This document shows positions 34,381 to 43,120 of a DNA stretch of 64,000 bases, piece after piece. The position numbers and the translations under genes were made by a program. How positions within the stretch are numbered: position 1 is the first letter of the stretch; each line of letters begins with the position of its first letter. Source of the DNA: Sphingobacteriaceae bacterium DW12 (lineage in GTDB: Bacteria; Bacteroidota; Bacteroidia; Sphingobacteriales; Sphingobacteriaceae); assembly GCA_000783305.1 (NCBI GenBank), contig JROE01000010.1:124001-188000 (forward strand). The letters are read 5' to 3'. Below the pieces are notes generated by a model. The model saw nothing but the letters and a program-made list of their open reading frames with translations. It was not told where the DNA came from and ran no database searches.

Positions 34381-34896
34381 TTACTGTTTTTCTCGGAGAT
34401 CCTGTATGAGTCGGTCCACACTTTCCTCGGTCAGGTTCTCATAAAATGTATACTCGGGTCCAATCTGCAATACAGGGCCATAGCCACAGGCAGCCACGCA
34501 CTCGACTCCTCTCCAAGAGAAAAGACCGTCGGCGGTCACTTCTCCCTCTTTGACGCCCAATTTATTTTCAATATGTGTCATGATTCTCTCTGCTCCAACT
34601 AGACAGCATGGTCCGGTGCGACACACCTCCAACACATACTTCCCTTTGGGTGCTAAAAAATACATGGTATAAAAAGAAGCGACCTCATACACCTCTATGG
34701 GTTGAATGTCAAGGTAAGCGGCAACCTTATCCATCGCTTCTACACTTAGCCAGCCAAACTCGGCTTGCACTAGGTGTAAGATGGGCAATAGGGCCGATTT
34801 TTGCCTTCCTTCTGGATATCTTGATACCACTTCCGCAAACTTTTGTAAAAGCTCGGAAGAAAACTCTACGGGTTGACTGTCTCTTACACTAAGCAT
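34381..34896 (-). CDS. nuoE: NADH:quinone oxidoreductase subunit E
   Basis: A 171-residue thioredoxin-like subunit with the 2Fe-2S cluster N1a. The ligands are seen in LEVCRTGPCCLVGAE (first pair) and VECVAACGYGPVLQIG (second pair). The N-terminal helical part includes LLPILHLVQAEFGWLS. The start overlaps the nuoD stop by 8 bases. Confidence 0.95.
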   Translation of the reverse strand: MLSVRDSQPVEFSSELLQKFAEVVSRYPEGRQKSALLPILHLVQAEFGWLSVEAMDKVAAYLDIQPIEVYEVASFYTMYFLAPKGKYVLEVCRTGPCCLVGAERIMTHIENKLGVKEGEVTADGLFSWRGVECVAACGYGPVLQIGPEYTFYENLTEESVDRLIQDLREKQ

Positions 34897-36124
34897 CTAA
34901 CTCTCCTGCAATAACGTTTAAACTACTCATATTAATAATCGCATCAGATAGCAACATTCCACTGCTCATGGGTGCAAACATCTGATAATTGATAAATGAC
35001 GGTCTTCTAAAATGTAAACGGTAAGGCGTGCGCCCTCCGTCATGGATGAGATAGAAACCCAATTCACCATTCCCCCCCTCGACGGCGTGATACACTTCGG
35101 ATTTAGGGGTATCCCACTCACCCATCACAATCTTAAAATGATAGATAAGTGCTTCCATATTCGTATAGACCTGCTCTTTCGGCGGGAGGTAAAACTCAGG
35201 AACATCCGCATGGAATACACCCGCAGGCTCCTTCGCTATTTTGTTGAGCGCCTGCTCTATAATACGCATAGATTGCCACATTTCTGCATTACGCACCATG
35301 AAACGGTCGTACACATCCCCAGTAGTGCCTACAGGTATTTCAAAGTCGAACTCCTCGTAAGAGCAATAGGGTTCCTGCGCCCGCATGTCGTAATCAACAC
35401 CCGTAGCTCGCAGTATAGGTCCAGACCAACTATAGCTCAATGCTTGCTCTGGGGTGACAGCAGCTACACCCGAGGTACGCTCTATAAAAATTCTATTACG
35501 GACAAATAATTCTTCAAATTCTTTCAACACGGGAGGAAACCGCTCTAAGAACTCTCGAATCTTAGCAAATGCAATCTCATTAAAATCTCGCTCAAAACCG
35601 CCGATACGACCGATATTGGTCGTTAAACGGGCACCACATATTTCTTCAAAGATTTCATAGATGAATTCCCGCTCTTGCATGACATATAGGAAACCCGAAA
35701 AAGCTCCTGTATCCACTCCTAAGATACCATTACAGATAATGTGATCAGCGATTCGTGCCAGTTCCATTACGATGACGCGCATGTACTGCACGCGCTTTGG
35801 AACCTCAATTTCCAAGAGCTTTTCAACAGTCATGTGCCACCCCATATTGTTAATCGGAGAAGAACAATAGTTTAGACGGTCAGTAAGCGTGGTAATTTGA
35901 TAAAACGGACGATGCTCTGCAATTTTCTCGAATGCACGATGGATATAACCAATGGTAGAAACTCCACTAACGATACGCTCCCCATCAATCTGTATGACAT
36001 TTTGAAAAACACCATGCGTAGCGGGGTGCGTAGGTCCAAGATTTAGGGTTATCAGTTCATCCTGCGGATCATTATCCGAAAAAACAGGCTTATTTGGGGT
36101 TATCTTGGTTATGAAATCGCTCAT
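34889..36124 (-). CDS. nuoD: NADH:quinone oxidoreductase subunit D
   Basis: A 411-residue subunit (49-kDa homolog) that forms the quinone pocket with NuoB and is related to NiFe hydrogenase large subunits without their Ni ligands. Signs: LGPTHPATHGVF with the quinone-site His, GYIHRAFEKIAEHRPF, LNYCSSPINNMGWHM, NRIFIERTSGVAAV and YRLHFRRPSFINYQM at the end. It is a separate gene from nuoC, as usual in this phylum, not a fused nuoCD. Confidence 0.97.
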   Translation of the reverse strand: MSDFITKITPNKPVFSDNDPQDELITLNLGPTHPATHGVFQNVIQIDGERIVSGVSTIGYIHRAFEKIAEHRPFYQITTLTDRLNYCSSPINNMGWHMTVEKLLEIEVPKRVQYMRVIVMELARIADHIICNGILGVDTGAFSGFLYVMQEREFIYEIFEEICGARLTTNIGRIGGFERDFNEIAFAKIREFLERFPPVLKEFEELFVRNRIFIERTSGVAAVTPEQALSYSWSGPILRATGVDYDMRAQEPYCSYEEFDFEIPVGTTGDVYDRFMVRNAEMWQSMRIIEQALNKIAKEPAGVFHADVPEFYLPPKEQVYTNMEALIYHFKIVMGEWDTPKSEVYHAVEGGNGELGFYLIHDGGRTPYRLHFRRPSFINYQMFAPMSSGMLLSDAIINMSSLNVIAGELDA

Positions 36125-36136
36125 CTTAAATATTAG

Positions 36137-36640
36137 TTATCGGCCAAAATAAAGGTCTTTTTTATCGATACGGTTTGGATCTTCCAGTGGATATTCCCTA
36201 CGCATGGGGAACACTTCCATATCATCCACATTTAAAATCCGACGAAGATCGGGATGTCCTTCAAATTGAATCCCAAAGAAATCATATGTTTCTCTTTCCA
36301 TCCAATTCGCCCCGTTCCAAAGGACAGTAGCCGAAGGGATAGTGGGCGTCTCGCCACCTATAAAAACCTTGATTCGGATACGGACGTTGTGCACAAGGCT
36401 ATGTACATGATAAACTATAGCAAAAGGCAATTCCTGATTTGGATAGTGCACTGCGGTGATATCGGTCAAGTAAGTAAACTGTAAGAGGGTATCGTCCTTG
36501 AGAAAAGACAACACATCCAAGATATGCTCTTTAGCTGTATGGAGGGTTAAAAGTCCATAGGGTTCCGATGCATTTTTGAGCTTGTCTCCAAACTGCGTCT
36601 GCAATCGCTCCCATAATTGTATATTAGTCAACTTATCCAT
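36137..36640 (-). CDS. nuoC: NADH:quinone oxidoreductase subunit C
   Basis: A 167-residue subunit (30-kDa homolog) with the signature ANWMERETYDFFGIQFEG and HPDLRRIL, then RREYPLEDP near the end. It braces NuoD and NuoB in the peripheral arm. The start overlaps the nuoB stop by 8 bases. No cofactor. Confidence 0.95.
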   Translation of the reverse strand: MDKLTNIQLWERLQTQFGDKLKNASEPYGLLTLHTAKEHILDVLSFLKDDTLLQFTYLTDITAVHYPNQELPFAIVYHVHSLVHNVRIRIKVFIGGETPTIPSATVLWNGANWMERETYDFFGIQFEGHPDLRRILNVDDMEVFPMRREYPLEDPNRIDKKDLYFGR

Positions 36641-37187
36641 TATCTGTAACTATTCCGTACCGCTCTAACAGGGCTTTATATTCAGGTGTATTTCTTCTAT
36701 TGAGGGATTCATTCTTGACAATGTCCTGAAGACGCATCACGCCATCTAAAATAGCTTCGGGCCTAGGAGGACAACCAGGGACATAGACATCAACAGGGAT
36801 AATTTCATCTATACCTTGAAGCACTGAATAGGTATCAAAAATCCCCCCACTAGAGGCACACGCACCTACTGCAATCACCCACCGTGGCTCAGCCATCTGT
36901 ATATATACCTGCTTCAATACCGGTGCCATCTTTTTGGCGATAGTACCCATTACCAACAACATATCTGCTTGCCTAGGCGAGAAACTAGGCCGTTCGGCAC
37001 CAAATCGCGCCAAATCATAGGTCGAACCCATTGTCGCCATAAACTCAATACCACAGCATGACGTTGCAAAGGGTAATGGCCACAATGAATTTGCTCGAGC
37101 CAACCCAATCGCTTTATCTAAAGTAGTCGCAAAAAATCCGGATCCTTCTACTCCCGGGGGAGCCTCAGCCAACTTGACATTACTCAT
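36633..37187 (-). CDS. nuoB: NADH:quinone oxidoreductase subunit B
   Basis: A 184-residue subunit that holds cluster N2, the last electron carrier before quinone. Ligands are Cys44 and Cys45 (ATSCCGIEFMA), Cys110 (AVGACASSGG) and Cys139 (VPGCPPRPEAI). The 109-base gap to nuoA is the longest in the operon; no promoter of the expected type was found there. Confidence 0.97.
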   Translation of the reverse strand: MSNVKLAEAPPGVEGSGFFATTLDKAIGLARANSLWPLPFATSCCGIEFMATMGSTYDLARFGAERPSFSPRQADMLLVMGTIAKKMAPVLKQVYIQMAEPRWVIAVGACASSGGIFDTYSVLQGIDEIIPVDVYVPGCPPRPEAILDGVMRLQDIVKNESLNRRNTPEYKALLERYGIVTDNG

Positions 37188-37296
37188 GATTTAGTCCTTA
37201 TTGTTTATATTGATGTATTCTACATACTAAGAATACTCCTTAAAAATACTGTTATTTCCTGTCGTTATTACCGCAAAAAAACTATTTAGAATTATT

Positions 37297-37677
37297 CTAA
37301 TCCCAATCCAGTGCCTTCTTCTTGATAATGTAAATGAAGCCCAAAAGCAATATGCCCATGAAAACAAACATCTCTATTAATCCTTGCATCCCAAAATCCC
37401 TAAAATTGACAGCCCAAGGGTACATAAAGATGACTTCGATATCAAAAATCACGAACAAGATTGCCACAACGAAGTACTTAATCGAAAAAGGTTGACGTGC
37501 ATTTCCCTTGACCTCGACTCCCGACTCAAATGAAGAGAGCTTATTTTCGGTCTTAACTTTAGGTCCAATCATGTGTGTGATGATAATGGTACCAACACCA
37601 AATCCCACTGCCACAATAAGTTGGATCAATATGGGTAAATAGTCAATCGGAGCATTTGCGAGGTTTACAGTTTCCAT
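37297..37677 (-). CDS. nuoA: NADH:quinone oxidoreductase subunit A
   Basis: A 126-residue membrane subunit with three helices (about 13-35, 67-88, 95-118). The loop SFESGVEVKGNARQPFSIKY contains the conserved acidic segment near the quinone tunnel, and FVIFDIEVIFMYPWAV is the family motif in the second helix. First gene of the nuo operon. Confidence 0.95.
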   Translation of the reverse strand: METVNLANAPIDYLPILIQLIVAVGFGVGTIIITHMIGPKVKTENKLSSFESGVEVKGNARQPFSIKYFVVAILFVIFDIEVIFMYPWAVNFRDFGMQGLIEMFVFMGILLLGFIYIIKKKALDWD

Positions 37678-37703
37678 TCGTTTATTTTTGGTTATTTACG
37701 CCC

Positions 37704-37734
37704 TAAACTTAAGCATTTATCCGCTAAAATACAA
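37704..37734 (-). promoter_or_regulatory. Candidate promoter of the nuo operon
   Basis: On the minus strand TTG (37732-37734), 20-base spacer, TAAGTTTA (37704-37711), close to TAnnTTTG. The nuoA start lies 26 bases after the box. It is downstream of a strong terminator, as expected for a new transcript. Confidence 0.5.
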
Positions 37735-37830
37735 GGCTGTAGCAGTCTCAGTGATGTATTATCTACACTTACCCAAGACACAGATGCGCAAGGGCATCAT
37801 CGCGACATTTACGCATTCAAATTTTTACAC

Positions 37831-37864
37831 AAAAAAAAGACGGCCGATAAAAAATCGGCCGTCT
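37831..37864 (-). terminator. Terminator of the exbB-to-TPR operon
   Basis: Perfect 11-bp G/C-rich stem (AGACGGCCGAT and complement, 37838-37848/37854-37864), 5-base loop, then seven T on the minus strand. It begins 23 bases past the TPR gene stop. Confidence 0.9.
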
Positions 37865-37887
37865 CTATCAATATGATTTTGTAAGAA

Positions 37888-39609
37888 TTACAAAGCTTCA
37901 ATATAAGACTTTGCAAACTCATCTTCTGGATTGATGCTCAACGTCGCTTGGAAATGCTCCTTTGCTTTAGCATTGTCACCTTTTGCGTAGTTGTAGTAAC
38001 CAAGGTAGTTATTTGCGTCTACCAAATATTCATTATATTTTGCATCAGCTGGCTTTGCCTTGATAACTTCAATCAACTTAGTAAATGAAGGAACAAATAA
38101 TCCCTGTATTTTTTCAGGCTCAGCAATGTTGTCTAAACCTAATTGCGCAAATCCTCTGTAGTAAAGTGCTGGAATCAAATACTTATCTACAACTTCTTGT
38201 TTCGTAGCTGCAACAACAACTCCAAATCCTTTGTCCGCTTTATCAAAGTAAGCTTTACCATCTTCTTCAGCAGCAACTTTTTTCTGTCCTAAATTATAGT
38301 TGATTTCGCCAATGTAGTAGTTCGCATCATAGTAGTACTCTGACTCTGGCATGGAAGCAGGAATCTCAAAAATCATAGCAGCAGCTGCCATATCTTGATC
38401 CTGGTACTTTGCAAATGCCGTTTCAGCAACTTCTGGCAACAACTCATCTTTATCCATCTCTATAGCTTTTTTCAAAAGCTCTATTCCTTTATCTCTATTT
38501 GCTACAGAAGCACCTGTAGTATCAGCTGCTGCTACACCAATATTAGCCAATCCAGCGAACAAGTAGTCACGGGAAATAACACGTTCTGGCTTCATCTTAG
38601 CAAATAAGGAGTTCAAATACTCCAATGATTTTGCATAATCTTTATCTTGGTTATAAGCTCCGTAACCTAAGTAACGATAGATTTTTGGATCTACATCAGG
38701 ATTTTGCGCTAATTCTTCAGAAACCTTTTTCAACTCCGCGTACTCACGTGCATATACCAAGAAATCCGCATATCTAATTTTGGCCTCTAAAGATTTGTCT
38801 CCGGTAAGGTCCAAGTATTTTTTATATGCATCTACCCCCTGTTTGTTGATTGCTTTATATTTCTCCTCATCGTCTTCTTTTAAAGAAGATGCACGATACG
38901 TTTCCGCCAATTCACGGAAAGTTGGTGCATAGGTAGCAAACTCCTGTGTCAACGCATTTAATTGCTCAATAGCCACATCGTAAGCTTGTGCTCTACGTGT
39001 AATAACAGCCTGTCCGATTTTGGCCCGTAACAAACCTTCATCTAATGTGAGGGCATCACGATATTGAACATAAGCCAAGCTTGACTCATTCATGCCCGCA
39101 TATGCATCTCCTAATGCTAAAGGAACCAATGCATCCTTTGCATTCTTGGCTTTGGCCTGAGTCAAGTATTCCAATGCTTTAGCAAAATCTGGCTTCGGAG
39201 CATCGATCAATGCACGACCTGAAAAATATAATGGGAGGTAGTCCTTCTTGCCTAAATCAGAAGTCGCTGTCGTGAATTTTTGTTCGGCCGCTGCTTGATT
39301 GTTGTTCTTCAAATCAACAATTCCCAAACCAACTGTATTCAATTGAATGTTTTTCGGGTCATTTGTCAATCCATTATTGAAGATAATAGCAGCAGAATCA
39401 ACCCGATCATTCACAAGATAAATCTGACCTAAATAAAAATAATTCTCTCCATCCTTTGGTTTCTTTTGCACCAAATTCTCCAACATCACTTTTGCTTTAT
39501 CATATTGCTCGGCCTCCATCGCTGCCTGAGCATCTTTCAAGCTCTGTGCACTTGCTGTTCCAACAGCTCCTGCAAATAATAGACTTAAAAATAATTTGCT
39601 TTTTGTCAT
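37888..39609 (-). CDS. Periplasmic TPR-repeat protein
   Basis: A 573-residue exported protein with a signal peptide (KSKLFLSLLFAGAVGTASAQ). From residue 22 to the end it is helical with repeated tetratricopeptide units, for example AEQYDKAKVMLENLVQKKP, GENYFYLGQIYLVNDRVDSA, and NNYLGYYNYAKGDNAKAKEH near the C-terminus; roughly 10-12 units. It is the last gene of the TonB-ExbBD operon, 39 bases after the PstS-like gene. TPR proteins scaffold others; here a link between the energy transducer and outer-membrane partners is plausible, but only inferred. A terminator follows. Confidence 0.85.
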   Translation of the reverse strand: MTKSKLFLSLLFAGAVGTASAQSLKDAQAAMEAEQYDKAKVMLENLVQKKPKDGENYFYLGQIYLVNDRVDSAAIIFNNGLTNDPKNIQLNTVGLGIVDLKNNNQAAAEQKFTTATSDLGKKDYLPLYFSGRALIDAPKPDFAKALEYLTQAKAKNAKDALVPLALGDAYAGMNESSLAYVQYRDALTLDEGLLRAKIGQAVITRRAQAYDVAIEQLNALTQEFATYAPTFRELAETYRASSLKEDDEEKYKAINKQGVDAYKKYLDLTGDKSLEAKIRYADFLVYAREYAELKKVSEELAQNPDVDPKIYRYLGYGAYNQDKDYAKSLEYLNSLFAKMKPERVISRDYLFAGLANIGVAAADTTGASVANRDKGIELLKKAIEMDKDELLPEVAETAFAKYQDQDMAAAAMIFEIPASMPESEYYYDANYYIGEINYNLGQKKVAAEEDGKAYFDKADKGFGVVVAATKQEVVDKYLIPALYYRGFAQLGLDNIAEPEKIQGLFVPSFTKLIEVIKAKPADAKYNEYLVDANNYLGYYNYAKGDNAKAKEHFQATLSINPEDEFAKSYIEAL

Positions 39610-39648
39610 AATCTATTTGTGTTCTATTTATATTTTCTAATTAACGAA

Positions 39649-40587
39649 TTATTCCACTTTATCCCTAATAATAATTTCTCTTCCTGGCATTGTTGCCGGG
39701 ACCAAATCCGCTTTAAGCATAATGCGTTGTCCACGATCTCCAGTTACGAAGGCGGAGAATCCCAGCCCAAGTCCCATGTCAGGTTGATAGTTCAAAATAT
39801 ACACTGGACGACTTAATGCATACAAACCTGCTGCCAAATTTGACTGATTAGGACGGTAAAATTTACCATCGCCATCTTTAGTCAGTGAATTTTGAACGCT
39901 TAAGGTACGAATTTTCTCTATATTTTTAAAAGATCGTTTTGCATTTAACCATTGATTGTATCCTATAACGCCTATACCGTCTGTATGTTGTGCGATATAA
40001 GCAAGCACTTCATCGCCATTTTCCATTGCTTTCACATACTGGGATGAAATCTTTTCCACCTTACCAATCTCTTTCAACTGCCTTAATGTACTAGAGTTTA
40101 CATTATCCAATATTAACGAATAATCGGCGCCAATATTTTCCCCCTTTAAGATTCTTAACACGTTTTCTACGCTAATACTCGTGTCAGGACGGCTGTTATT
40201 CACGACAAAAACTACAGCATCTGTTGCAATCTGAAATATTTTCGGAGTGACAGACTTCTTTTTAAAATAATCTTCTTCTACTTCGTTCAATGTCCGGGTC
40301 ATAATAGCTGTCTTTGCGCGTCCCTGCAACATCAAATTGATACCCTTTACCTCCGGCGCGCCAATAAGCTGAATTTTTGATTCCTTATATGAATTTTGAA
40401 AAACATCAACCTGTTCCTTGACAATAGGTATCAAAGTCTCATCGACAATAACGGGCAGCTGCCCCTTCAATATATCGCCATGTTTTGCGTCATCCTCGTC
40501 TGCCGTTTTACGATTAGCGCACGATGTACTGACTGTAACGAACAATATTAAAGACAAAATAATCTGAAAATTAATTTTACGTATCAT
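39649..40587 (-). CDS. PstS-like substrate-binding lipoprotein
   Basis: A 312-residue lipoprotein: hydrophobic 7-20, lipobox STSC with Cys at 23, followed by ANRKTADEDD. The rest fits the PBP-like domain of the phosphate-binding PstS superfamily: PVIVDETLIPIVKEQVDVF, TDAVVFVVNNSRPDT with ENVLRILKGE, and GIGVIGYNQWLNA. No pstC/A/B genes follow, so it is not part of a standard phosphate importer. The conserved position behind tonB in Bacteroidota suggests a role with the energy-transducing complex. The ligand is unknown. Acidic residues after the Cys may direct it to the outer face of a membrane. Confidence 0.8.
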   Translation of the reverse strand: MIRKINFQIILSLILFVTVSTSCANRKTADEDDAKHGDILKGQLPVIVDETLIPIVKEQVDVFQNSYKESKIQLIGAPEVKGINLMLQGRAKTAIMTRTLNEVEEDYFKKKSVTPKIFQIATDAVVFVVNNSRPDTSISVENVLRILKGENIGADYSLILDNVNSSTLRQLKEIGKVEKISSQYVKAMENGDEVLAYIAQHTDGIGVIGYNQWLNAKRSFKNIEKIRTLSVQNSLTKDGDGKFYRPNQSNLAAGLYALSRPVYILNYQPDMGLGLGFSAFVTGDRGQRIMLKADLVPATMPGREIIIRDKVE

Positions 40588-40632
40588 ATCGACTTATGAC
40601 TATAGATTTAGTAAAAAGATTAAACAGGAATA

Positions 40633-40890
40633 TTAATTCCTAAAGTTGTTCTGCCACAACCTTGCAAACCGCATGAAAGAATAAACGATCAGCAAGATTC
40701 CGAAGAACGTGCGATAAGTTGGGTTTATATCCAATGGAAACTTATTCCAAAAAATAATCAACAGGCCCAATGTAAAATAAAGGCCGAACATAAATAGTCC
40801 TAAAATGGACAGAAATCGCTTTAGAGGCGATTTCTGTCTATAATTTGAACTGTTAAAATTACTATTTGTCACCAAATTATTAATTAACAA
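40633..40890 (-). CDS. Small membrane protein in the tonB operon
   Basis: An 85-residue protein with two hydrophobic helices (about 29-48 and 60-75) after a polar, Asn/Ser-rich N-terminus, ending in ARLWQNNFRN. I recognise no family. It overlaps the tonB end by 11 bases and precedes the PstS-like gene by 45, so it is translated with them. The position suggests an accessory of the TonB/ExbBD complex, an inference from context. Confidence 0.75.
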   Translation of the reverse strand: MLINNLVTNSNFNSSNYRQKSPLKRFLSILGLFMFGLYFTLGLLIIFWNKFPLDINPTYRTFFGILLIVYSFMRFARLWQNNFRN

Positions 40891-41752
40891 TATTTAATCG
40901 AATTGGTAGTGTGTAGGCCACACGCACCGGGCGTCCATTCTGGATACCTGGAGACCATTTCTTTGCCTTTTTCAACAAAGTAACAGCAGCCTGTCCTGTA
41001 CCGTACTGCAAGTCACGAATCACCTTGATATCTGTAAGGCTACCGTCTTTCTCCACGACAAATGAAACTTGTACCACACCATTTACACCTTGCTCCGTTG
41101 CCGCAGCTGGGTATTGGTAATTGTCACCAATCCACTTCATAAAGGACTTCATTCCACCTGGTGGCTCAGGGTTGACCTCTACCGCAGTAAAGATTTCATT
41201 TGTACCTGCTCCGTCAGGAGTTCCTTTCTCTGTACCTGTCACAGCACCATCAACTTTCTTAGGACCAAATTCTCCGGTTGGTACACCAGAAGCTCCTTTA
41301 GTACCTTTCAAAGTAAGGCGTGCAGGGGTCTTCTTGTCATCCTTGAATTCTTCCTGAGCAGCAACCTCTTCCTTTACTTGGTTTTTAGGTACTACTTTCG
41401 GTTCCGGGAAACGTATAAGGTCTTCCGCTGGTGGCTCCTGAGCGATACGCTGAGGCTGTTCTTCCACTGGAAGAGGTTCTTCTTCCTCTTCTGGCTCCGG
41501 AATCACCAAGTCTTCCAATGTCACTTCTGTGATCACAGGAGGTGGTTCGACCGGCTTATCAGGAATCAACTTGATGTTGAAGATCTTTGGAATACTCAAG
41601 AGAATAACCACACCAATTACGATTACTAAACCAATGTTAGTAGCTCTTGGCGCCAGTTTACGTAGCTGGTAAGCTCCGTATTCTCTATTTCTATTCGCAA
41701 AAACGACGTCTAGCCATTCCTTTTTGAATAAATCTAATTTTGAACCAAACAT
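40880..41752 (-). CDS. tonB: TonB-family energy transducer
   Basis: A 290-residue TonB. An N-terminal motif typical for Bacteroidota (WLDVVFANRNREYGAYQLR) precedes the single membrane helix (about 39-57). The periplasmic linker is Pro/Glu-rich (EEEEEPLPVEEQPQ). The C-terminal domain, residues about 205-290, has GNYQYP-like GDNYQYPAAATEQGVNG, VQVSFVVEKDGSL and GRPVRVAYTLPIRLN. It carries energy from ExbB/ExbD to outer-membrane receptors. It lies 36 bases after the second exbD. No phage-like or unusual features. Confidence 0.93.
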   Translation of the reverse strand: MFGSKLDLFKKEWLDVVFANRNREYGAYQLRKLAPRATNIGLVIVIGVVILLSIPKIFNIKLIPDKPVEPPPVITEVTLEDLVIPEPEEEEEPLPVEEQPQRIAQEPPAEDLIRFPEPKVVPKNQVKEEVAAQEEFKDDKKTPARLTLKGTKGASGVPTGEFGPKKVDGAVTGTEKGTPDGAGTNEIFTAVEVNPEPPGGMKSFMKWIGDNYQYPAAATEQGVNGVVQVSFVVEKDGSLTDIKVIRDLQYGTGQAAVTLLKKAKKWSPGIQNGRPVRVAYTLPIRLNIVN

Positions 41753-41788
41753 AATTTCTTATTTTTTTGCGTTTAAGTATTTATAATA

Positions 41789-42340
41789 CTAATCGTTATA
41801 CAAATTCTCACGCTTTAACAAATCTATTTCCTCTGGAGTGATTTTAGAAATCATATAGCGTTTGATATCTACAATTTTCATCTCGTCCAATACATCGACT
41901 AGATTACGTTGTACAGATTTCTCACTTGGTCTGATTACTACGATCAAATCCTTTCCTCCAGCGGCAGCCGGAACTTTTGCTTTCATTTCAGTGATGACTT
42001 TACGCAATCCCTCTGTGCTATAATCTATAGCTGTCGGAGGTGTAATCGGACTTTTTAATTGTCCGTAATACCATAAAATCTTATTATCTGAACCCAATAG
42101 TAAGGTAATAGAACGATTATCCGCAATCTCTAAATTGTCGGAAGCATCCATCTTATTCTTATCAGGCATCGCAACGTCCATCGCTTGAGGCTTGTTTAAA
42201 GACGTGGTCAACATGAAGAAGGTAATCAATAAAAACGCAAGATCTACCATGGCGGTCAAATCGACCTTACCACCGGATTTCTTACTTCTTACTTTGCCAC
42301 CTTTCCCCTTTTTACCGGAGTCTTGATTTAATTCTGCCAT
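41789..42340 (-). CDS. exbD: ExbD/TolR-family protein (second copy)
   Basis: A 183-residue inner-membrane protein: basic N-terminus, one helix (about 32-50) with the functional Asp in VDLTAMVDLAFLLITFFML, then a periplasmic domain. The proton-channel Asp is present. It is the second of two adjacent exbD genes; the two proteins differ greatly after the membrane helix, so they are not a recent duplication. Gap to the first copy is 30 bases. Confidence 0.92.
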   Translation of the reverse strand: MAELNQDSGKKGKGGKVRSKKSGGKVDLTAMVDLAFLLITFFMLTTSLNKPQAMDVAMPDKNKMDASDNLEIADNRSITLLLGSDNKILWYYGQLKSPITPPTAIDYSTEGLRKVITEMKAKVPAAAGGKDLIVVIRPSEKSVQRNLVDVLDEMKIVDIKRYMISKITPEEIDLLKRENLYND

Positions 42341-42370
42341 TTTTCTTTTATCTATTTAATGAGACTCCGA

Positions 42371-43027
42371 TTATTCATTACCTTTCAACCCAGTTACAAA
42401 ACTGAATTTATTTTGTTTCTGATTACGAAGTGTCTCAATGACTAAATTAACGGATGGATATTTTTCATTAGCATCTGCTTTGATTGCAATCTTCATCGGT
42501 CCTGGATCAACGAAATTCTTTTCGCCTTCCTTTTCCTTTGTGATTTCAGCAGTAGCTAGTCTTGCTGACTGTACCCAATGATACAATTCGTTCGTATTGT
42601 TCTCCGTGCTATCTACAGGAATTCCCGTTTGCACGCCCGGTAGTACTCGTTGACTCGTTTCAAGGGTCAACAACTGACGCAGATTCTTGATTGGAACACC
42701 GAAATCTTCGCTAAGCTCAAATTTCTCGTAATCCTCTGCAGAGAACTGGACATTGTATTTTGCGGACATTCTCTCCAACATCCTTTTGCGGACTTCACGT
42801 TCCTTTACTCCGAAGAATACTTTACCTTCCCCACCGATTGTGATAACTCCAAGATTGGTATCTGGTAATTTATCTTTTGTAGTGGAAGCAGGAGTATCAA
42901 CAGGGAACGCTTCTGGTTGACGCGCTGTAGATGTCAATACGAAGAATGTAAGAAGCAAGAACGATACGTCACACATCGCCGTCATGTCGATGGACGTACT
43001 TGATCTTTTTACTTTTGCTTTTCCCAT
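42371..43027 (-). CDS. exbD: ExbD/TolR-family protein (first copy)
   Basis: A 218-residue protein with the ExbD helix IDMTAMCDVSFLLLTFFVL (about 14-32) and its functional Asp, followed by a longer than usual periplasmic domain that contains an insertion of about 80 residues (VFFGVKEREVRKRM to QTGIPVDSTENN) compared with standard ExbD (about 140 residues). It follows exbB by 93 bases. Paired exbD genes are common in Bacteroidota TonB systems and probably form heteromeric channels. Confidence 0.9.
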   Translation of the reverse strand: MGKAKVKRSSTSIDMTAMCDVSFLLLTFFVLTSTARQPEAFPVDTPASTTKDKLPDTNLGVITIGGEGKVFFGVKEREVRKRMLERMSAKYNVQFSAEDYEKFELSEDFGVPIKNLRQLLTLETSQRVLPGVQTGIPVDSTENNTNELYHWVQSARLATAEITKEKEGEKNFVDPGPMKIAIKADANEKYPSVNLVIETLRNQKQNKFSFVTGLKGNE

Positions 43028-43082
43028 TTTTCTTTACTTCTAAAATTAATTACTCAATCCTTTGACTATATGATGCTTTTAG

Positions 43083-43110
43083 TTTTCAGATTCCATAAAG
43101 AATCTGAAAA
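43083..43110 (-). other. Hairpin between exbB and exbD
   Basis: Perfect 11-bp inverted repeat (TTTTCAGATTC 43083-43093, complement 43100-43110), 6-base loop, 11 bases past the exbB stop. On the minus strand it is followed by AAAAC, not T, so it is not a standard terminator. It may protect the exbB mRNA end and raise ExbB over ExbD. Confidence 0.65.
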
Positions 43111-43120
43111 AAAGCAAATC

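Noticed and set aside
35042..35509. 155-codon frame opposite nuoD
   Set aside because: Antisense shadow; nuoD carries all family motifs.
39649..40587. Part of a phosphate ABC importer
   Set aside because: No pstC, pstA, pstB or phoU nearby; the gene lies in a TonB operon.
41069..41629. 186-codon plus-strand frame opposite tonB
   Set aside because: Cys/Phe/Arg-rich translation typical of an antisense frame; tonB on the other strand is clear.
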